A DNA stretch of 64,000 nt from Dermacentor variabilis. Taxonomy: Eukaryota > Arthropoda > Arachnida > Ixodida > Ixodidae. A program made the translations under genes and the position numbers. Numbering within the stretch: the stretch's first letter is position 1; every line of letters starts with the position of its first letter. Below are positions 1 through 12,261 of this stretch, in pieces. The stretch covers positions 202,879,127 through 202,943,126 of the forward strand of contig NC_134569.1 in the NCBI RefSeq assembly GCF_050947875.1, given 5' to 3'. Under the pieces are notes generated by a model. The model was given only the letters and a program-made list of their open reading frames with translations. It was not told the DNA's origin and did no database searches.

Positions 1-129
1 GCCGCTGCAGAAGCTTAAACGACGACTCGTTTTCGATGCACCGTCATTGCCTCACAAAGCGCGTCGCATCGTAGCAGAAGTGTTTAACCTTATTGAGGTT
101 ATGGTGATTTACGTTGCAAAAAGCGCAGT

Positions 130-315
130 CTAATTAGGAGGCACGTGGTAGTGGAAAATCTCGAATTAATTTTAACCACCTGGGATTCTTCAACGTACAC
201 TTAAACGATATTTTCGCATTTTCGCATTTCGTCTTCGTCGAAATGTGGTTTCCGGGGCCGACATTGAACCTGTAACCTCTAGCAAAGCCTGTAGTCACAA
301 AGCTACTGCGGCGGG
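130..315 (-). mobile_element. Diverged tRNA-headed SINE copy
   Basis: On the minus strand this matches the SINE seen intact at 24.5, 42.6 and 51.3 kb: the CACCTGGG block, the run of TTTTCGCATTT repeats, the GAAATG(T/C)GG block and then a decayed tRNA-like head near 260-315. Identity is visibly lower than in the other copies and no target-site duplication could be found, so this is an old copy with approximate ends. Confidence 0.6.
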
Positions 316-2305
316 TACACAAGTGTTGATTCCACGGGCGGTCACTTCCATAGTGCCGTCTAGAGGCTGCAGGGTTTTAATGCGGCTGCACGCCCTGCAT
401 CAGTCGTCCGCTCGGCAAATTTGTGTAGTGTTTGTTTTTCAGAAATAGTATAAATGCATCTTATCGTAGCATGAATTTCAATTAATCCAGTTTGTCCGCG
501 AATGACTGCCGTGTCTAATATGGTGGCGTTGTAGTAGCGTTTCCTTGCTTTCTTGCATCGCCTTTTCCTTCCCGCACTTCCCCAGGCATGCGAGCTATCA
601 CGAGCAGAGTTGCAAGGCTGTTATTCAGTCGTTTCGGCACTGCGTCGGTTCAGCCGGTTCTACTCATTCTCTGCCTCCTCTCCTTTTATCCTCTCTGCTT
701 TTCTATCTACCTGCCCTCTGTACTGGTGCGCGCTGGTACTCAGTTCTTATGGGAGGCTCACGGATAATTGGGGCGGTCAGAGAGCATTGTGGCTACGCGA
801 TGGAAAAGTCCAAACGACTTTCTCGCGTCGCAATTCCTCTCGGCCGCACTCTTGCCATGGGTACACATGCTCTGAACCCCCACCCCTCCACCCCCACCCT
901 GACGCGTTGTGTCAGACAGGAGCAGCACCAGTGGAAAAGTCAAAGAAAGTTCCAAAGAAAGTCTTGCTTTAGAAGTGCTGCTTGCTGATCTGTCGGACTT
1001 AGCTGCAACCGATAGAGAACGTTTACTGTGAATGGCAATTCACGTTTGCTGGTTTAGCTCCATCGTGTTCTCTTAGGCGCCAAAGCACGAAAAAGAAAGC
1101 TGGGACGGAGAACGCGTCCGTTGTCTGCTTCGTTTTTCCTTTTGATGGCTAACCCCGGTATTCCAGAATGTTGCTCTACTCAAAACCCCACGTCGACTCA
1201 TTGATGGCGATGATGAGCTGCAGCTATAACCTTTGACCTTTGTATGGGACAGCCATTTGTAAATGCCCTAACCACGAAAACCTAAAACAAAGGAAAGAAA
1301 AGAAAGGAAAGAAAGAAACAAGAAAGAAACAAAGGTGAAATAAAATTTAATCTATCCACAGTTTGTCAGCAGGCGACAGAGAGCACTCTACCAGTCTCGG
1401 AAATGCCCTTATCTCCTTTTGGCTAGCCTTCCCTTCTTATGCGGACGGCCTCCAAGAGCTCTGCATACAAGTGGACGGCGGCGCAGTTCCTCAGTGAAAG
1501 GGATCACTGTGCTTCATTCACACTTCACGGCGATTCTTGAAATGCGTAACGTCAGTTTCTTGAGTCGAGGGGTAGCGCTGGGCTCAACTAGCTGGAGTGG
1601 ATGAAAAGTTTCGATTCGACGATCGTTCGAGAATACGACAGTAAGAGAACACACTGTTCGCTGACCCATACCGATCTCTGTGGCAATCACGAACGCCTGC
1701 AGCATCGGTGTGGCAATTGTCACGCCCAAACGCATTATTCTTCCCATGGTCGGCGCAAGAATGCAGGCTAAGATGATAACAAATTTATCGGTAGAAGCCC
1801 TGTCCTCAGGCTTGGTCGGAATTTGAAATAGACGCCGAAGTAAAGCGGTTGCAGCTAGTAGGAATGCTTGCTCAAATCCAAGTGACCCTGGCTTTCAGAC
1901 ATCCACAGCCTGCGGCCGTCGTTACAGTTAGGCGTCAACATAGGGCAGCGTGGGCCGAAGTTCAGCGCCGACAGCGAGCCGCGCATGCCGAAGTCGAATT
2001 TCAGAAGCGGATCGATAAGAGCGAGGAGAAATAAGCTGTTCAGGCAGTTCTCGAGCTATAGTGGCTGCAACCTGTATTCCGAAACATTATTTATAATCCG
2101 GATGGCAAGGCGATCAAGAACGCGTAAAAATGTCAAGCGTTCGCCTATATTCTTTTATTTTTTCGGCTATTATCGATTGCTTTTCACATCGGGTATAACA
2201 GTGTTTTTTTTTTTCAGTACGTTCGCATTAGGAGTGTCAAAGGGGAAAGAAGTACATGTGTATGAAGTGTGGGAAGCCGGTAACGTGGTAAAGGTAGAAA
2301 TAGGA
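316..2305. other. Unassigned stretch, no supported gene
   Basis: Open frames here are short and overlap on both strands, without domain motifs or paired splice sites. A C/T-rich tract (about 660-910) and an A/G-rich tract (about 1287-1335) are the only visible structure. I see nothing else I can name. Confidence 0.5.
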
Positions 2306-2690
2306 TGAGAGAGAGAGAGAGAGAGAGAGGGAGATAGCAAAGAGAAGAAATGCAGGGAGGCCAACCAGACGAGCGTCCGGTTTGCTACCCCACACTGGGG
2401 GAAGGGAAAATGGGAACAGAAAGAAGAAAGTTGGGTAGAGGGAACACTGTCTGTGCACGCAGAAAAGTGCTTGGAAATCAGTCAAGTCAAAGCAAGTGCT
2501 CCCTCGATACGTTAGGCTGCCGTCAATCTTGGTGGTTCACAGCTGGTGATGCACGTTGAAGTTACCAGTGAAGACCAAGGATCCGGTGGGCGTCATCAGT
2601 ACGATGCAGTGCGTGGCAGTATATTTTTAAGCTAAACCCCAGCCGTTCTGACTTCAGTGCGAATATAACGATGCGGGTGAGCCATGATGC

Positions 2691-4158
2691 TTACTCAAGA
2701 GTTGCAAGTACTGAATTGAGAGCACCCAGCACTTGCATTGCACTTCGCGCTGACCGAGTGTGCAGGTTATTTAAGAACATTCGAAGGGTACTCATCAGAG
2801 ACCGGAGCATCATAACGACTTGCCGGTCTTCTTCGGGTAATTTGTCAAGAACCCGCGCTGTTCGCTCTGCAGCCGTGCGCAGCTGTATCACTTGACATGG
2901 CTCCGGCTCCGGCTGTGGCATCAGCTGCGGCATCGCCTCCGGTTGTGGCATCGGCTGCGGTATGGTCTCCAGCTGTGGCATCGGCTGTACCACCGACTGT
3001 GGCACCGGCTGCGGCATGCATCAGCTGTGGCTTCGGTTGTGACTTCCGCTGTTGTTCTGGCTTTGCCTGTTGCTTTAGTAGTGAGGACCAAGTTGTATTG
3101 TTCTCCGCCATGGCCTTGTCAGATTTAGATTGAATTGCCCCAGGTCTAGGGGGCAGAGGAGGAGGTGTTGTCGGATGGGGCGTACTCTTCATGGAGGTAC
3201 CAGCGTTCTTTGAAGTCCGGCGGCGTCGGGAGCGTCGCTTTCTTACGGCCGCAACAGCTTCCCGACGAGACGAATGGTCTCTCGCCATCCGCTTCCAGAT
3301 CGCCTTTTCCTTCTTCATTTTAGGGCAGTCCTTCGAGGAAGCATCATGGGACCCAAGGCAATTGGTGCATTTGAGAACCGTGGCTGTACAAGAGTCTGCA
3401 GCGTGGGGCTCGCTGCAGCGTGAGCTAACTCTCTTGTTCTCGCACACGGCACTCACATGTCCCAGCCTCATACAATTGCGGCATTGCAGTGGCCTTGGGA
3501 TCAATGGTTGCAAAGGGTGTCTAAAGTGGCCCGTCTTGACGTGCGAAGGGAGAGTCTCGCCCTTGAATATAATTTTCACACAGCGGGATGTGCCGAGGCG
3601 ATACACATGTGTTATGGCGACGCCATCAACGGCAGGCTTCACTAGAATCGGCAAGTCGGCGCTGGAGATGGTGACGTCCAGGTCGTAAATGGCACCAGTA
3701 GTTGAACCACTGTTCTGGGGGATGTACGAGATGAACTTAACGCCACCTAGTTCTGTAACTTTAGTCAAATTTCTCAGCGCAGTCTCATGGGTGACGTTGA
3801 CCACCAACACATTTTTTCGTGTGTTGACTCTAGCATCTTCTATCTGATTTGGCGCCACCGCTTCAAGTTACACCGGTACGGACTGTCTTTTGAGTCGCCT
3901 CAGGTTGTCAGTAGCGAGTTCTGGTACAAATAGAATCGTACTGACTGCGGTATTCTGAGTTGGTCCTACCGTTGGCGTGCTTGAAGACGTGGATGCCCTG
4001 GTGGTGTGTCTTCGTTTCGCCTTGCGGCTCCGCACAATCTCGAAGGCGTCATCGGAGAAGTCCTCACTGCTGAGCGAGTAGACGCTGGTGTCATCGCCGT
4101 CGGTGTCGCTCTGGAGGCCGGTCCGCTTCCTAGGCGCAGCCGTCGCTGAAGTCGCCAT
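2691..4158 (-). pseudogene. LINE ORF1 (Gag-like, CCHC zinc knuckles), broken
   Basis: ORF1 proteins of I-clade LINEs bind the element RNA to form the retrotransposition particle. The frame starts with an ATG at 4158 (MATSATAAP...), with an acidic/serine-rich N-terminus. It meets an in-frame TAA at 3868-3870 and continues in the same frame to about 3.0 kb. Visible are cysteine/histidine clusters of the knuckle type (CRNCMRLGHVSAVC, then two further Cys clusters ending in KDCPK), a basic stretch (RKRRSRRRR) and a proline-rich linker. Near 3.0 kb the coding frame changes within a short-period repeat, and the C-terminus (LPEEDRQVVMMLRSLMSTL) is read in another frame to the stop at 2691. One stop plus one frameshift make it non-functional as it stands. 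The assignment to a LINE ORF1 is firm; the exact start is less so. Confidence 0.75.
2898..3045. repeat. Imperfect short-period minisatellite inside ORF1
   Basis: Degenerate copies of a GGC(T)TGTGGCATCGGCTGC-like unit, about 18 bp, follow one another. Both flanking frames stay open across it, and the ORF1 reading frame changes here, which suggests repeat-unit slippage caused the frameshift. Confidence 0.6.
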
Positions 4159-4634
4159 TCCGGCCAGAGGCATGGGAACGTCAACTTGCATCCGCGCCAC
4201 GAACCATGCCGGCTCTTCAAAGATGTACGCAGAAGTAAGAAAAAAAAACATCTGAGCTAGAGAAATAGCGTTCTGGCTCGCAGACACTTCGTAGAAGGGC
4301 GTGTATGGGTGCATGTCTATGTGTATGTCTGCATATATGTATACACACATATATGGTGTAACTGAAGGTGCTCAGCGCTAGACTACCGCCAGTTTCCCTT
4401 CGCTTCTCGAAGAAGCAAGACGTGCGTCGAGTGAGCTTCTGGAGAACACCTTGCAATGTGTTGAACGCGGTTTAAATTATATATTTTGGAATTAACAAAG
4501 GTGCGACGCTATGATAACTAATTTATCTCACATTTACCTCTTAACTGCCAGGGATTTTTTTAGAATATACAGAATATTTATAAATCGCCTGTGTCAGATA
4601 GCACAATTGTAATAACTGAAATTGATTGTTCGAA

Positions 4635-4805
4635 AATTAAAATTAAATTATAGGGTTTTACGTGCCAAAACCACTTTCTGATTATGAGGCACGCCGTAGT
4701 GGAGGACTCCGGAAATTTTGACCACCTGGGGTTCTTTAACGTGCACCTAAATCTAAGTACACGGGTGTTTTCGCATTTCGCCCCCATCGAAATGCGGCCC
4801 CCGTG
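4635..4805 (-). mobile_element. 5'-truncated SINE with TSD
   Basis: The body and tail of the tRNA-headed SINE lie on the minus strand, with the tRNA-like head missing. The copy is flanked by a perfect 11-bp duplication GATTGTTCGAA at 4624-4634 and 4806-4816, so its ends are exact and the truncation happened at insertion. Confidence 0.92.
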
Positions 4806-4816
4806 GATTGTTCGAA

Positions 4817-6784
4817 GGCGAGGTCATTACTTTCACTAGAAATCAAAATGCGTAATCAAATAATTACAAAATTCACCAAATAATGTTGTAATAGTTGCTT
4901 TATAACACATCTTGCAAATAATGCATTGTAGAAGATGACCTCGCGAGGCCTATCCACTTGAAATGAGTTCTCAGGATGACACCAGTTTCGAGGTAGTCGT
5001 TCCCGAATTTGTCGACCGGGTCCATTGCCGTCCCAGTAGCTTCGGTGCCTCAATGCGCAAAACTTTGTTTTCAAGAAAAATTAGCGGGATCGCCGTGAAT
5101 TATACGCCATCTTGACGCCAGTGCCATCCTCAGAATTCGTTTGAAGTCGATATGCCTTGCAAACTAACGGGCTATGATTCGTAAACTGCAATAGGGACTG
5201 TAATGTAAATATAGGAAACTTAATTAGTGAAATTTTCTTCATAATTTGATTGTACATTATGATGGTTCGTGCAGGTATGTCAGCCTTTGCGAGTGATTCA
5301 TTCATAGCGTTAGATTATCTACCATAACGATTTTTAAAACAACTGTACAATGTAAAGGGAACAGAAGGAAGGAAGCATCTCACACGTATTCACTCTGCTG
5401 GACGATTGCATTGAGATGTTGCGCAAAGCAGATCGACAAGAGATTGACATGTCTTTTAATGCATATGGATCGAAAACTGCTCCCTAAATGGCTGGCAATG
5501 TTCCCACACGTCTAAACGGCACTTTATTGTCGTTTCTCAATAGCTATGTCTCTTAATGACGTCAGAGGACGTACTTTTTATCAATAAATTTTAATTTAGG
5601 CCCGCCAGGTCGTTGTTTTATGGTTAAACACAAAGCTCACACCAAGTTTTCGTGAGGACTTGAGAAATATATCGCTAAAGTTACGTGACTGTACACTCAA
5701 ACTAGAAATAATCATAAAGATGGTATCTGCATGATGCATTCCCAGTTATGGGGTTTTGACGGTACGTTGTGTCCGACGATGTACCCTGAAAGCTTTGGAA
5801 TGCCACAGTGGCAGACGATTTGCTCAAGATGAACCCGAAGACATAGACTAACGAAGCCAATCACATGAAAGGAATCGTGAAGCTCATATTAAAAATGTAT
5901 GGCGAGTCGTGTGAGCTCCGGGTTAACCAGCTACTTACGGAATCACATTGTGTGTTTGAGCAATGACAGTCTTAGTTTTAAAAAAAATCCAGATTCGAAA
6001 TGATAATTATTGCTGATCGAGTTTCAGTAAGGGTGGGCACAAGAGTCTGAAGGATAATTAGCAATGCTATTGATAAATTACAAAATACCACAAATTAAAA
6101 ATTAATAATTGAGGCCTTAGGATACATATTGTAATTGCAGAATTCAAGTCCGCGAGTACTAACAGCGGAATCCTTTGCTTGAAACTTTAGCCTTACTTTC
6201 GGGAAAGCCCAACATTCGAGAAACGCGAACTCGAAATTTGCTGTAACATAAAATAGCCACGGTTCCATTTAGTTTTCCTTTGTAGGGATCAATTAAATGT
6301 CGCAGTGATTGATTTCCATGCAGACAATGAGCTTTTCTTTCTCGAAACTGGTAAGGCACGATGTTTTGAGCAATAGGTTTTGCTTTGAGTACTGGGTGAC
6401 TTGGTGTTCTCCGATTGCAAGATATACCTCCTGAAAAGAGAGCGTCATACGAACCGTGAACAAGCTGTTGTGCCCGGAAATTCCGGCCGACACCACAGCT
6501 GTTCATAAGGCCGTAAATATTTCATACATATTTTATACATTTCAGGAACTGCAGTTAATTCGCACGTCGATTTCGCATTTTTGGCTTATTGGTTTTCGTC
6601 ATGGCGGCTGTTTCTGACGTATTTGTTCGAACGGGAGTCGATTCTTGGATGTGAGCTGGCCGCTTGTCACCTATCAGGTAATTTTAGCAGTGACTAAATA
6701 CGTTAAAGTCCCGTTAAAGTTGGAAGTATTGTTCTCGGAGATCGCACAATAATGGGTTCACATTTTTATGAAAGAATGAAAGGA
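4817..6784. other. AT-rich stretch, no supported gene
   Basis: Only short frames without motifs are present, including overlapping minus-strand frames at 6159-6506. No repeat family could be named. It is consistent with intergenic or intronic DNA. Confidence 0.5.
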
Positions 6785-7470
6785 AACAACTGTCCGCATT
6801 AGCTATCCAGCTCTTTAAGAACCCTGATTCTTCTGTGAACCGTCACGCTCTCTCTATGGTGCACATCATACAGCCAGACCGTCAATACCGTCAATACCAC
6901 CTGCCCTCTTTGATGCATCTCTGTATGCCAACTGGACTCCGCCGAAGAGAGGCGACTCTGGCTTATCGCTTATGGCTGGGGGTGGCTTTCACGAAATCTT
7001 ACTCATTTCGCATTGGAACGGCCGACAACGCTCTCTGCAATGCCTGTCTTTGCGAGGAGACGCTCGAACACATTTTGTGCGGCTGTCCTTAATATAATGT
7101 TCAGCGACAGTCCCTGGCATCCGTTCTAGCGCACCTTGGCACTAGACCACTGTCCCTCGAAACGATTTTCACATGCCGTATACAGAAGACATCGCAGCTG
7201 AAGGCGACGAAGGGTTTACTTCAGTTTTTGAAAGAGACGAGATTGGACAAGTGGCTGTGACAGTGATATCAAGTACCATGCAAGAGCGATGGACTCTAAC
7301 GGACGATGTATGTACTGTGCTATGTGCTCTCTCTCTCTTTCTCTCTCTCTCCTTTCCCCATCTTTCATCCCTCCATCCCGCTCCTACGTGTAGGGTAGCA
7401 AACCGGTTAAGCTAAACTGGTTAACCTCCCTGCCTTTCCTTCTCCACTTTTTCCTTCCTTCCTTCCTTCT
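6785..7470 (+). mobile_element. 5'-truncated I-clade LINE, 3' end fragment
   Basis: The C-terminal end of ORF2 is followed by the family 3' UTR, including (CT)n, 'GTAGGGTAGCAAACCGG' and 'TGGTTAACCTCCCTGCC', and then TTCC repeats. The layout is the plus-strand mirror of the 3' ends at 2.3 and 12.4 kb. The left edge is approximate. Confidence 0.75.
6835..7260 (+). pseudogene. LINE ORF2 C-terminal zinc-finger region, broken
   Basis: The translation contains LRRREATLAYRLWLGVAFT and a CNACLCEETLEHILCGC cysteine/histidine cluster, the C-terminal knuckle found after RNase H in I-clade ORF2 (compare CDFCGCNETIEHLLCQC in the 12.6-kb copy). A stop follows directly after the knuckle (TAA near 7090). 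Beyond it, after a frame change, come residues ending LQFLKETRLDKWL and a final TGA at 7258-7260, which match the normal C-terminus. Only the last ~140 codons of ORF2 are present. Confidence 0.75.
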
Positions 7471-8419
7471 ATGAACCGTCTTTTGATGTCTTATTTGCTA
7501 AATATGCCTGGGCAGAGAGCACATTGCGAAGTGTAGTAGGATCCTTTTATTCTGAGTCGATTGCTCGCTAAGCGAAATATTTCAGTAGAATAGAAAATTA
7601 AATATTCGAGGCACCGGATCGCGAAATATTTTCCATGAGTTTCAAATCAGAGTAGCACTCATGGTAATATGGGCTTGTGTAGCCAAGCAGCAATACGGCT
7701 TTTATTTCATGATTAATTTTGTTGAGGTACCAGTAATACTTCAACGGTTCTGTGGCACAGAGCAAACAAAGCGTTTGATACTTCGATGTCACAAGTAGTA
7801 GAAAGCTGGGAACTCAATATTAGCCGGGCGCATCCGGAGCTGAATTCAGTGGTTTAAATACGCCGCACACCAATATTGCAATTCACAACAAAACGGCCAG
7901 ATAATTGCCGTGTTTTGCATAGTTCAATATGACTTCAACAGCCCAAGTAATGTGTGTTTGAGACTCGGCTCCGTTAATGACTTGTCACCTCAGGCACTTT
8001 GCTTAAGCGAAGGGGACGAATTTCACCCTGAAATAAAAAAGCAAATAAAAAGAAACGTTATCTGAAGTATTTTCGATAATTTCATTGGCGGACTCACAGT
8101 CACTATTTTAAGTGTCCCCGCTTTAGTAACATGTGTACACAAGTAACCTAAACAATGTTGCTGCTGTTATCTACGTCATTACAGAAATATCGAGTGTTCA
8201 TTAGGTCTCACCGTGAAAAACCTTTATCTTCTTGGTGCACCCCCAAGGCCATTCCGCATATTCTCAAAACGCGGTGCGCACACCGAAACAGCTTATCTCG
8301 TTTTATAAAGTTTAAGTTTACACTTAACGATAACGACCGACCCACTTTGCAGCACTTGCGCGTAACTTATTTGTTACGAGGACGGGTTTTGGCGTTGTTT
8401 CTTCATTAGTTTCTTCAGT
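7471..8419. other. Unassigned AT-rich stretch
   Basis: No motif-bearing frame, no recognisable repeat and no splice-site pair stand out here. Confidence 0.5.
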
Positions 8420-8820
8420 GGAAACTAGCCAAAACACTCCCAACGTCCGGGCAGCGCACGCAGCAGCACCGCTGGATTAGGCGGCTCAGCCGCCGCGTAT
8501 GATGACCACTGATGTCGCCCCCGTTCCTCTGCCGAAACAAAAGCGGAGTTCACGTCTGCGCGGTAACTGATTACGTGCCGAGCTTCTCCACGGGCTCGAG
8601 TGCGTTGGCACCGCGGTCGGGAGTTACGACACCTCCACTGCGTGCGGCGGACAGGGTGGAACACACCGCCTCGTTCGCTGCCTCGCGCGCCGACGAAGTT
8701 TAAAGGGCGACCGTGACTCCGGCACACGCGTGGCTAGATTGGTGGACTAACGGGCCCCGAGCTGCTCGCGGACGTGATGCAAACGCTTTGAAGCCGCGAG
8801 CGTACATGTCGTAACAGGAT
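8420..8820. other. CpG-rich island, function unknown
   Basis: Base composition changes sharply from AT-rich flanks to a GC-rich, CpG-dense segment. It contains a near-palindrome GGCGGCTCAGCCGCC at about 8480-8494 and open frames on both strands (8425-8727 minus, 8512-8703 plus), none with a motif. In an arthropod genome this could be a promoter and first exon, or part of an unrecognised transposable element. I cannot choose between these. Confidence 0.35.
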
Positions 8821-8896
8821 TGTTTTCTCTACGGTCTTGAACTGCATGGCTTCAGTTTGTTTCTCACATTTTCTTTAAGCTGTACATGTACTCAGC

Positions 8897-9055
8897 GTGA
8901 GTGAGTGAGTGAGTGAGTGAGTGAGTGAGTGAGTGAGTGAGTGAGTGAGTGAGTGAGTGAGTGAGTGAGTGAGTGAGTGAGTGAGTGAGTGAGTGAGTGA
9001 GTGAGTGAGTGAGTGAGTGAGTGAGTGAGTGAGTGAGTGAGTGAGTGAGTGAGTG
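8897..9055. repeat. (GTGA)n microsatellite, about 40 copies
   Basis: A perfect tetranucleotide run with period 4 is seen directly. Minus-strand frames through it translate to repeated Leu-Thr-His-Ser and are artefacts. Confidence 0.99.
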
Positions 9056-9306
9056 GCAAGAAATTGGAAATATTGCCAACTACTTTGTCGCTGACTTCTC
9101 CACGAACAATCAGTTGTTCAGGCATTAAAAGATAAGAATCAGAGGTGACACGTAAAAAGACATTTAGGCAATAACGCCCATTCCATAATCGTGCATGACT
9201 CCAGAGAGCACGTTTCATTATTCCTTATAGACTCAATCTCATGCCTTACAGATCTGATTTAAGAGCTGGAAACCTTATGTAAAGCCCACACAGGCGTTCT
9301 TAATAC

Positions 9307-9724
9307 TGACACGTGTACTTATCTTTACCGGGCGACCACGTTTCGCCGCCTAACAAATGTTATTGCACAGCGCGGGACGCGCCTGCATGTATCCGAAGTT
9401 TCTGGAAAGTTATCGATGCTTCTATCCGCTGTCTGTTGTCGCCGAACCTTGTGTAATCTGATTTCATGGCGCGACGCCAGTGGTGTAGAAATTTGTGGAA
9501 GACACGCGGTTCCCAACGGTTACTCTGGAACCTTCGACGTCTGATGTATAAAAGCCGACGCCCTTGACCCGCTGATAAGATTTTCGACGAACGCCGACTG
9601 TGTTCGCCGCTCTCGTTGTGCTTTAAGTGTAGCCTGCTTTGTGGGCACAGGTTCGCCCAATAAAAGCTAGTTTTGTCTTTCACAGTATTGCTACTGTGTT
9701 CTTTAATGCCACTACCACGTGACA
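9307..9724 (+). mobile_element. Lone LTR of an LTR retrotransposon
   Basis: The segment begins TGACACGTG and ends CACGTGACA, matching inverted termini apart from one base. Inside are a TATA box at 9547-9553 and an AATAAA signal at 9659-9664, in the order expected for U3-R-U5 on the plus strand. No second copy or coding region follows. The sequence after it (ATTGGAGGGAGC) might be a remnant of the internal 5' region. No clean TSD was found, so solo LTR versus 5' LTR of a truncated element is open. Confidence 0.7.
9547..9553 (+). promoter_or_regulatory. TATA box of the lone LTR
   Basis: TATAAAA lies about 110 bp upstream of the LTR polyadenylation signal, consistent with an LTR promoter. Confidence 0.7.
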
Positions 9725-11575
9725 ATATATTGGAGGGAGCTTAAGTTGTGTGTAGTTCAGCTAATCCTTTAGTAAGTAATTACCATACTAATTCATTTTA
9801 CTCAAATCACTTTTTTGTACCAATCTGTTCTCTACGGACATAAATAAATGTGAACAAGTAGTGTTAATTTTCTTTTATGTGAAATGGTGTTTGGACTTTG
9901 CAGGCCTAAACAGTAAACAACAAGAAGATGGGGTGCTTTCTGCAACTAAACGTAAACTAAACAATCATGTCAATGGAATAATACGTAAGAAATAAAGAAA
10001 CGATTAACACGCATTAAATACCTTTACATGCTATCCCCCTCAAGCGACAGGAGATTACGCAAACGTCCTGTACCGTTCAATGGGCGTGTGTGGAGTGCAC
10101 CTTCAGGTCTCTAAGTACGGCAGTGTCTTGATTGTATTTCAAGCAATTTTGGACAGTGTTGGGCGTCGGCGGTGGACTGCCTTTGTATAATTAATATATT
10201 TGCTCTAACGTAGCTGTCAAAGTGGTTTTCAGAATAGTAATGCATCCCCTACGAATCGACGTGATTGCGAACGCGTTAACTGTAAAATGCGTAAAAATCC
10301 TTCCAGCGACACATGGTGAAAGGGGCGATTGTGCGTACTTATCTTTAAGGTTTTCCCTGATTCTTTTGTAGGATACAGTCGCACTTTCTTATCGATGGTT
10401 TACATTTATTTAAGGTTGGCGCCCCTCATGGAGTGTCGGCAAAGTAGGAGAGAGGAATGAGAAAGCATGTTGGAAGGCCACTCCGCCGCTATTGCACAGA
10501 CATTAAACAGCATTGAAGGGGTTATAGGATTGTGACATATATGGTTTCTTGAGCCGACACAAGAGGGCGGCGAACAGTACCGTCAGAATTTGTTTTCTGC
10601 GTGTGTTTTTTATGTATGAAGCGAAGCCCGACCTCTCAGCACATTTAAACCGTTTTCGCGAAAAGTATTTGCCGTTCGCACGCCGATCACGAATCAACAC
10701 ACAAACACAAAATAGATACTGCGCGCACATACAGAGTACAAGCGCGAAAGCAGCCCACGTACGCGTGACCAGCCTTGAGCAAAATGATAGTTTAAGCGCT
10801 GCTGTTGCTGCTATCGCAAATAACAGGCCACAGCCGCAGAAGTCACTCAAAGGTGCTGATTCTTGCTCCACCGGTTGTGAAACCGTACCACCGTCGGAAC
10901 AATAAACTAAGGAAGGGCAATGAACTGGTACGTTTTAAGAAAGCGCGATGCCGTGATCGCTTGGTCCTGTATATAGCCACGAGTAGGTTCGTCCGTATAG
11001 CGCGAGTGGTGCAGTCAGGAACGCGTATGCAGCGTGCAAAGAAGACGGCTGGTGCGAGACACATACTTGGTTTCACTGGCAGTGCACTTACGCCAGGCGC
11101 TGCGGAACATGATTTGATATGCACAGATTGGTTTTTTTTTTTCGTTTTCTAATGTTTCCCGACTGTCGCACGATTTCCCAATATGCGCGGAGCCAGTGTC
11201 GCGGGCGGCTGCAGAAAGCATTGCTGTGTTTACGCCGCCCTTGTCTGTAATCGAGCAGCTGTGTCCGCTGTTAAAGGTTAGTTTGGTTACAGTGTTACTT
11301 TCGCACGCTTCTTGCCTTAGTTCTTTCCACCCAGTCATGTCTCTAGCAGTGGTTTACTTTCTATGTACTTGTGTTCTTTGTTTTCTGTCTTTTTTGAAGA
11401 TTTATTCGGGCAATTCACATTACTACGCGTGTCCTTGCTCTTACAACAAGATACCACAGCAAAATAATTGTCTGACTTGTATCCTCTTCAACTAAACCTC
11501 ACATTTTCTTTGTTGGCAATATTTACTGAAAGCGCTAAAGTGTGCTCGTCGCTTTGTCACACGTTGTTCGTATAC

Positions 11576-11648
<73 letters not shown>

Positions 11649-12261
11649 GTTGATGCGCCCATTCTTAGTGTTGTTCAAAAGTGGTAGGATACACCACGTC
11701 CGGTTCAGTTTACAACGAACGTCTTATTCTATGGTGATCTATATATTCGCATTTCTGCTGCTGCCGCGACAGCACTGCTTCACTGGCTCGCTCTTTTGCT
11801 TCACACTGTTTACTTTGAAGCTCCCAAACTAGCTTGTCACTTCCAACAGGCAGGAGAGAAAAAATCAGTTGCATTCGCTCTGCGGCGTTGTCTGGTTTTA
11901 ACAAACTTTACCGCTGTAAAGTTTTTTTTCTTCTGCACGCACTAGGGTACATGTACACATAAAGACACACACGTCTAGCAGGCTGTCACTTGCGGCAAAA
12001 GAGAGGTGAATCCTAGGTTTGACGTAAGTCAGCGCTTCTTCCGTTGCCTTCCTGCCAACATTTTATCTCTTTCTGTGCAAGCGAGAGTATTTGTACCTCG
12101 TGAACAATCAGGCTTCACGCTTTACCAACTATAAAAGATGTATTTTACGCGTCGTTGGGTTAGTTTAGGCGATAAACTCTTAGGCATGCCGGCGACAAAG
12201 CTGTTCATCACACGTTTATCTTAGCGCATTGCTGTTCATCGCATGTTTTTTTCAGTGTTTT
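9725..12261. other. Unassigned stretch with one microsatellite
   Basis: Overlapping frames at 10503-10905 on both strands and a plus frame at 10805-11152 have no recognisable domain and low-complexity codon use. Apart from the (AT)n tract listed separately, nothing could be named. Confidence 0.5.
11579..11645. repeat. (AT)n microsatellite
   Basis: Uninterrupted AT dinucleotides. Confidence 0.99.

Larger units (their letters stand above)
2306..4215 (-). mobile_element. I-clade LINE, internally deleted, ORF1-bearing
   Basis: Read on the minus strand, the order is an ORF1 (Gag-like) coding region with zinc knuckles, a short piece of the apurinic endonuclease of ORF2 (TGNFNVHH-like motif near 2560-2600), then directly the family's 3' untranslated region (2306-2430: 'GGGGTAGCAAACCGG', 'GGTTGGCCTCCCTGC', and a (CT)n end). 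Reverse transcriptase and RNase H, present in the copy at 12.4-16.3 kb, are missing. The 3' end at 2306 is clear from the (CT)n tail; the 5' end is uncertain (4.2-4.45 kb). It is either a deletion derivative or a non-autonomous subfamily that keeps ORF1. Confidence 0.72.

Noticed and set aside
8864..9218. Minus-strand frames encoding repeated Leu-Thr-His-Ser
   Set aside because: Pure translation of the (GTGA)n microsatellite.
10503..10871. 122-codon minus-strand frame with hydrophobic stretch
   Set aside because: A plus-strand frame overlaps most of it, there is no motif, and codon use is not convincing.
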